Origin: Cotesia glomerata | Lineage: Eukaryota > Arthropoda > Insecta > Hymenoptera > Braconidae | Length of the DNA stretch: 64,000 nt | NCBI RefSeq assembly: GCF_020080835.1 | Contig: NC_058162.1 | Location: 22,202,144 to 22,266,143 of the forward strand | Direction of reading: 5' to 3' | In this document: positions 58,117 through 64,000 of the stretch, in pieces | How positions within the stretch are numbered: the stretch's first letter is position 1 | Layout: every line of letters starts with the position of its first letter | The notes under the pieces: generated by a model | The model's database searches: none | What the model was told of the DNA's origin: nothing | What the model saw: only the letters and a program-made list of their open reading frames with translations | Translations under genes and position numbers: made by a program

Positions 58117-58275
58117 CTAAATTTCGCCGATGTTTTTAATTTTTTTCATTTATTAAATTGGAGCAAAAAAATATTTTTTAAAAATTGCACTTGAAGTTTT
58201 TTAAAAATAAAATTTTTTTTTAATAATTTTTTCAATAAAAAAAAATTATAAAAATTTTTAAATGTCGGCTAATTT
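58117..58275. mobile_element. Small MITE, 'TACTAAAGTTAGCCGAC' family
   Basis: The left end atactaaatttcgccgatg and right end aatgtcggctaatttaat are about 160 bp apart, with the same aattggagcaaaaaaatatt interior as 2505-2718. Confidence 0.7.
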
Positions 58276-58489
58276 AATTTTTATTACTTATTTTATTACT
58301 CATTGCTATACTTACATTTATTTTCATTTAATTAATTCCTTTTTCACTTTCAGGTTTGAATTTTTAAAAAACACCAACACTGGTGAAACTTTTTCATTAA
58401 ATTATTTTGTGAGTATAATAACAATAAATAAATTTTTATTTTATTATTTTTGATAAAAAAAAACGCTAAAACTGTATAATATTCGTGTT

Positions 58490-58760
58490 TAGAGAAAAAG
58501 CGACTCGAGAGCAGCAACGTGCCGGTACCAACGACGGCTGGCTCGGTTCTACGCTGTATTGTGGGTGTCGGGTCACATCTTGCAGGGCCACGTGGTCGTT
58601 CAAACTCAGCAAAGCACTTGTTCGAGTTTGCGCGCATCAATATTCCTATCAGTATATCCTTCTTATTCTATTCACTCTTCGCACGTTTTATACCTGCTAA
58701 GCTCTGCAGAACAAGAAAATTTAAGCGGATTATGTCTATTATCTATTACCTGAACTGACC
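58490..58760. promoter_or_regulatory. GC-richer patch, possible promoter-proximal region
   Basis: This patch stands out in an AT-rich region and contains several CpGs and a cacgtgg core. Open frames on both strands are short and unlike known proteins. It may be the promoter or first exon of the MYND gene. Evidence is composition and position only. Confidence 0.25.
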
Positions 58761-59271
58761 TACGCTAGATTTTCATTTACTTTCTATTTTAAAATTTTAA
58801 AAACTGGTAACCTTTTCTTTTCATTATAATATTACTAAGAATTTATTTTCTTCAGTTTGTGTTATTTATAAAAATCGATTTACAATAACAATATCGTATA
58901 ACTTATTGCAAGTTATTAGTTACTAATTTTACGTATTTTATTTTTAGAACGAGGGAGTTTTTTTTTCCTTCTTTGACGTCACTCAATTCTGCTTGTACCT
59001 CGGTGGAATAAAAAGGTGAGAAGGGAATAAATGGTTTAGAGGGTGCAAACAACCCCTGCTGATATTACTCTGGGACACTATTGCCCGTTTACTTGCGGTT
59101 AAATGTTACCTGAGTAAAAAAATAAAAATAAACCATTTTGTAAGTAATTAATATTCTAATATGAATTTATTGGAGAGAATTTGAAGAAATTTTGGTAAAT
59201 AATTACAAGTGGGGTCAACCATTTTTTGAACGAAATTTCTATTTTTTTTTTTTTTTTGAAAAATACATAAA

Positions 59272-59896
59272 AAGTTTGGAAAATCCAAAAGTGCACGACT
59301 CATAATGCTCATTTAATTATGAAATATAAAAAAAAAAAAAAACTTAAGTCGTTCAAAATTAATTGCCGAAAAAACAGCTGTAGTAGGAAGGTACTGCACA
59401 AGCGCCCCTGGTGGAATAAAATGTACATAATATCTATAGATATAGATATATCACCATCCATGTTAATTTTACATGGATATATATAGATATACAGTCTTGT
59501 AGTTTTTGTTTTTTATTAATTGTAATTAAACGACACTGAATTAATTAACCATTCACATTCAGTGACCTACAATCGTCGATTAGAATTGAAAAAAAAAAAA
59601 TTTAACTCAAATAATTGATTTCTTCACAAGTTACAGTGTTTCCGGGGTTTCATACATGACGGACAGGAAAATTTTTTGACCTATTTTGATGTTTTTTTCC
59701 GTTTCTATTGCAGTAAATTAATTTTTAGAAAGTATGGAATTAATCTCCATTAAATTATCTCGACAATAGTATGCAAAATATCTTGATTCCGTGAACTAAC
59801 AAGGCTATAATACTAAAAATAATTGCTAAAATGAGGCGAAAAAAATTTTTCGATCGTAAAGCACTCTCTGATGCTTCGCATCATGAGTCGTGCAAA
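59272..59896. mobile_element. Nested element 1 with TGCACGACTCAT ends
   Basis: It begins agtttggaaaatccaaaag-tgcacgactcata and ends gatgcttcgcatcatgagtc-gtgca. The inner inverted repeat is tgcacgactcat/atgagtcgtgca, with a hairpin turn at the right end. It is non-coding and related to element 2 in inverse orientation. Confidence 0.72.
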
Positions 59897-60008
59897 AAAT
59901 GAACATTTAAAAAAAAAATTGATTACAATTTTATAATACTAAAGTAAGCCGACGTTTTTTATTAATGGATTTATTTTCATTAATTGAATTAGAAAAAAAA
60001 AATACTTT

Positions 60009-60505
60009 TGCACGCCTCATAGCGCGAAGCGCGTGAGGTTGTGCTTTATACTCGACTCGTCAAGGTCAAGCAATTTTGTGTCACCCCATTTTGGATGTAC
60101 CAACGATTACTCCCGAGCAAATTGATATTTCAAAACCGGACCTTTTTTATTAGTTTAAGAATTCAATTAACTGGGTCCGTATTTCATATCAGTGGCCTAG
60201 TTTACGTATTTTTTTTTTAATTGAATTTTTATTAAAATTCACTATGATACAACCGTACAAAGCCAAATCAACTTTTCTTATTTGTCACGTGAAAACTCTG
60301 GCGCTACTTGATCAAGCTAGATTTTTTTAGACTGCGTGCGCATATGACAAAAAAAAGGGCGCTGATATTTAAAAAAAAAATAAAAAATACTCTGTAAGAA
60401 ATTACTTAATTATAATTTTTTTTTTTTTAATCAATTACACAATTAATTTTTTTCTTAAGAAATGAATGAGCGTTATGAGGCATGCACTTTTGGATTTTCC
60501 AAACT
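60009..60505. mobile_element. Nested element 2, inverse relative of element 1
   Basis: It begins tgcacgcctcatagcgcgaa and ends tatgaggcatgcacttttgg followed by attttccaaac. Its right end equals the left end of element 1, inverted. It interrupts an older MITE at 60003. Confidence 0.72.
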
Positions 60506-61177
60506 TTTTTTAAAAATTACACTTACAGTTTTTAATGTTTTTTACAAATGAAATTTTTTTTTCATATTTTTTTGTAATTAAAATAAATCAAAATTTTAAC
60601 AAATTTTCAAAAAAATTTATAAATTTTCTCGAAAATTGTGATATTCAAGTTTTTTTTTTTAATTGTTCGTTTTTTTTATGTACTTTTCAAAAAAAGATAA
60701 AATAGAAATTTTATCCAAAAACATGAGAGCCAAAATTTTTTCCAACTTTTAAAGGCAAAAAAGCTATCGACATCTTCATTTTTTTCTTTCATGACATTTT
60801 TGATCATAAATGCGCCGTAAAAACAAGCAGAATAAAAAAAATTTGAAATTGTTAATTTTTTATCCAGTTATGGCCAAAATATAGTTGATCCCACTTGTAA
60901 ACAATTACCAAAATTTTTTTTTGTAATTTAGTAAAAAAGTTTTTTTTTTAAATAACATTTCTCGACTGTTTTAGGATACTGGATCTTTGGACATGATTAG
61001 TTTCAAATTCAACTAATTGAAGCATTAATTATTAAATAATGATTCCATTTTATTATCTTCAATAATAATTAAAAAAAGAATAATACATAGCAAAAAATAA
61101 GGTAATTTTTTTGACTTGGGGTTCCTCTGTTTTTTTATAATTAAAAATTAAGGAATTAAGTTATTCAATTTTTATTT

Positions 61178-61362
61178 TTCACACTGAAAAAAAAAATTCT
61201 TGACTGGAAGGTAAATTTTCTTTGCTCAAGAAAATATTAAGAAATATTGAAAATTTCTTGAATGAAAAAGTTTCTTGGGCCAAGAAAATTTCTTCTTGCT
61301 CCAAAATAACTTTTGACTTCTTTAAAATTTTCTTGGTGCAAGAAGTTTTTTTTTCTGTGCAT
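61178..61362. mobile_element. Short 'CACAGAAA/CACTGAAA' MITE
   Basis: The ends cacactgaaaaaaaaaattc and gaagtttttttttctgtgca, and internal ttgactgg and caagaaaatttctt motifs, relate it to the elements at 43865, 56116 and 62702. About 185 bp. Confidence 0.6.
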
Positions 61363-62560
61363 TCTTTATTATAGCGGATTTATGAAATATATTTTTTTTA
61401 TTATAGTTTTCAATTTTTAAGTTATAAAAATTCATACTTGTTTTATTTTTCATTGACATTTTTTAAACGTCGAAAAACTAAAGTTTAAAAAAATGTCGTC
61501 TTTTATGAATTTAAAATTAAAAAATTGTAAATTATGATGTTTGATAAACGTTTTAAAGGTAATGCGATAATTTTTCAATATTTTTTTTTTCATAATGTGC
61601 ATCAACAATTGCATAATGAGGAAAAAAATAGTTATTATGTTAATTTTTACAATTTTAAAAATCGGACATGATCAGTTTCGGACACGAGCAGTTGAAGTAT
61701 AAATTGTTAAAAAATGAACTTATGTAATTATCTTCAATAGTACTCGAAAAAATACGATACAAGATCGAAGATAAAACATCATTGTTGATGTTCAAAACCA
61801 AAGCATCCGATTCACATTTCATTTTTATATAACTCTAGTAATTATCTGATTATCAAACGTACCTGGTAATTTTATCAGATATTTTCAACATTAATATAAT
61901 TATTTCTTTGAACTAGTATATTAATTACTAATTACTTAAATTAATATAGATCTATTGACGACAATTAATATGTAATTACGTATTTATATTGTATGTGTAC
62001 TTCTTAAGTATGTGTAGAATATAAACTGAAATATTATTAATATTAGTCGACTAACGTATAAAGATAGCGATCGTAATTAGTATTATTGTTATAGGTCGTT
62101 CTATTACCGTTATTGCTCAGATATACGTGTAAAAATAAGTTACGAAATGGGACATTATAGATAAATAATATCGACGACAATTATGGATAAAAAAAATGCG
62201 AAAAAAAAATTCTAAATTGCTCGCATATATTTTTTAAGTATTTTACAGAGTAATTTAATATATATTTCTCCCCTATATACAATCATTGTAACGAATACAA
62301 TGATAGCTGTAAAGCGACATCGATCGCAAAAGTTTTCTTATTGTTCTTTTGCAGTATATATACATATGTAACGTGTTGTAAATGTATATGTACAACCGCG
62401 ATGTCGCATGTATTTTGACGCTCGATTTATGTTGTATCGAACAAACAAAACACGTGAGCTTTTTTTTGATAACCAAAAAATTTATCAGTTGCTATTTTTA
62501 GTCTTTAAAATTTTTTAAGAATTTATTTTTATTGTTTTTAGATAATTAGACAATTAAATA
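61363..62560. other. Upstream flank of the CFAP45-like gene
   Basis: AT-rich sequence with no recognised exon. A short block at 62270-62470 is somewhat richer in CG. No convincing X-box or TATA element could be fixed by eye. Confidence 0.4.
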
Positions 62561-64000
62561 ATGAGCACGGCGGTTTTAAGATATGTTTCTTCGGATGCGG
62601 GTAAATCAAAAAGATCTTTTTCCGCGCCTGTTAAAAAGTCTAATTCCAGGGAAACTGTTGTAAGTAATTATACATTTATATTATTTAGAAATAATTACTA
62701 GACAGAAAAAAAGGTTCACTTGAGCCAAGAAAATATTTTTCTTCTTAATTATTTTTTTGAGCGAAAAAAAAATTTTTTTTAACACAAGAAATTTCACTTA
62801 TTCCAACAAAATTAATTCTCTTGCTTTAAGAAATACGTATTTTGATCCAAGAAACTTTATTTAAGTCAAGAAAATCTTGTTTTGAGAAAATTCAGCCTCA
62901 TGCTCCAAAAAAATTTAGTTCTTGATGGAAGTAAATTTTCTTGTCTTGAGAAAATTTCTCTCTTGCTCCAAAAAATTAAATATAAAGATAGAAGTAAATT
63001 TTCATTAATATTTTTATTGATTAACATGTCAAATGGGAAGATCAAATAATATTGAATCATTTTTTTTCATTCAATATGTATAATTGCACGCGCTAAAATA
63101 ATATAAAATGAGTATCAAATATTCAAGAAATAAATTTTCTTAAGGTGAGAAAATTTTTTTCTCAGCAAAAGTAAGTGGCGCTGCTTCCCTAAAGTATCTA
63201 AAAATCTTGATCAAATATAAAAATTTATTGTATCAAGTATTTATGATAATTTTAATTGAGAAAAAATTACTTCCACCAAGAATAGAATTTCAAGAAAAAT
63301 TTTTACTTCAGTCAACACAACTTCGGTCTTTCTTCAGGCACCCTAAAATTTTCTTGAGCCAAGAATTTTGTTCTCCAGTCAAAAAATTTTTCTTTCTGTG
63401 TAAAAATTTCTCTTGATTTTTTATAATTACTATATAGTATATTACACATCTAGGGCAGTAAAATAAGAAATGTCTCAGATCACATGTAATTGTTGTCCGA
63501 GGCGAAGCCGAGGTCAATAAACATGTGATCTGAGGCTATCTTATTTACTGCCCATGGTGTGTATGCTATTTTTCTCCTCGACGGAGGCGGAAAGCGGCAT
63601 TTTCGTTTAGCGCAGCGGGAGGAAAATTGACGCTTTCCGCCCGGAGGTGAGAAAACATTTTTTTATTACTTATAAATTATTTCAGCACCATGCTAATTTG
63701 GGTAGAGCACTACGGATTCCCTGTAAAAATATAACACTGGATTGTACGTCAAAAGTATTGACAAAATCCGAGTATGACTATTTCCGTAATTGTGCGATTG
63801 AAGGTCTCAAGACGGAGAAAGAAAGGCGAGATAATTTGTACGAAAATGAGATGAAGAAAGAACATTTGCTGGCGGAGAGTATTGCTCGGAAGGAAAAAAT
63901 ACGCCAAATGGACACGGAAAAATTGAAGAAGAAAACTAATAAGCTTGATGAGTTTGAAGCTGAAGCGAAGGCGAGGACTATGCATTTGTTAGAGAGAGCG
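62561..64000 (+). CDS. CFAP45-like ciliary coiled-coil protein, 5' part
   Basis: Exon 1 is 62561-62659 (MSTAVLRYVSSDAGKSKRSF... to a gtaagt donor) and exon 2 starts at 63686 in phase 0 and runs off the window, giving the first 138 residues. After a basic Ser-rich start, the sequence enters a long charged helix: VLTKSEYDYFRN, then EKERRDNLYENEMKKEHLL, ARKEKIRQMDTEKLKKK and LDEFEAEAKARTMHLLERA. This spacing is like the N-terminal helix of CFAP45 (formerly CCDC19), a microtubule inner protein of motile axonemes. The C-terminal part is missing, so the orthologue call is probable, not proven; CFAP210 and other trichohyalin/plectin-like ciliary proteins are alternatives. Intron 1 (62660-63685) is almost filled by two mobile elements. 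Confidence 0.68.
62702..63401. mobile_element. MITE of about 700 bp, 'ACACAGAAA' family, copy 2
   Basis: It is the reverse complement of the element at 43865-44568, nearly full length, with ends acagaaaaaaaggttcactt and ttctttctgtgta. It occupies most of intron 1 of the CFAP45-like gene. Confidence 0.85.
63429..63655. repeat. GC-rich modular palindrome, copy 3
   Basis: Same element as 17027-17252, inverted. Outer frame atagtatattacac...gtgtgtatgctattttt; arms ctcagatcacatgt/acatgtgatctgag; turn ccgaggcgaagccgaggtc at about 63497-63513; right flank ggcggaaagcggc and gtttagcgcagcggga. It lies directly after the MITE in the same intron. Confidence 0.88.

Larger units (their letters stand above)
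59195..60910. mobile_element. Three-level nested MITE complex
   Basis: The outermost element is a 'TTTACAAGTGG' MITE: left end ggtaaataattacaagtggg at 59195, right end cccacttgtaaacaattacc at about 60910. Inside it are element 1 (59272-59896) and a 'TACTAAAGTTAGCC' MITE from 59938, itself split by element 2 (60009-60505). Host sequence resumes correctly after each insertion. Confidence 0.75.

Noticed and set aside
58350..58758. Overlapping open frames on both strands near 58.5 kb
   Set aside because: No recognisable domains and no splice joins in phase; treated as a GC-richer non-coding patch.

Overview
The window is AT-rich nuclear DNA from an insect, most likely a hymenopteran and probably a parasitoid wasp. 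The evidence is multi-exon genes with GT-AG introns, insect-like protein sequences (Mago, MED13, C1GalT, mRpL50), Asn/Gln-rich low-complexity tracts inside coding exons, and introns crowded with short inverted-repeat transposons. No prokaryotic or organelle signal was seen. The order-level call is inference from protein similarity. Layout from left to right: mago nashi (minus, 1179-1619, one exon); a repeat-rich gap with a long foldback palindrome, a 101-bp tandem array and a 5'-truncated LINE; a core 1 beta-1,3-galactosyltransferase gene (plus, 7936-18673, five coding exons) whose first intron holds a complete-ended Helitron and whose fourth intron holds a probable solo LTR; a repeat-filled gap; MED13/skuld (minus, 39538-22422, 14 coding exons, 2245 codons before the stop); mRpL50 (plus, 40034-43667, three exons), divergent from MED13; an unrecognised, possibly EF-hand-like gene (plus, 44877-47778); a convergent MYND zinc-finger gene (minus, 53358-48154, with a probable 5'UTR exon near 57758-58021); and the first two exons of a CFAP45-like ciliary coiled-coil gene (plus, 62561 to the window edge). 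Exon joins were worked out by hand. All reading phases close for C1GalT, MED13, mRpL50, the MYND gene and the unrecognised gene. The genes do not form a pathway; the order looks like ordinary insect gene order. Mago acts in the exon-junction complex, C1GalT in Golgi O-glycosylation, MED13 in the Mediator kinase module, mRpL50 in the mitochondrial ribosome and the last gene probably in axonemes. The accessory story is in the repeats. There are at least nine families of inverted-repeat elements, several nested two or three deep, including a TTAA-flanked piggyBac-like MITE. The most unusual is a GC-rich modular palindrome family near 17.1, 42.35 and 63.5 kb: the outer frame is shared, but the hairpin core is different in one copy. 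Several otherwise unrelated hairpins carry a CGAAGC-type turn.
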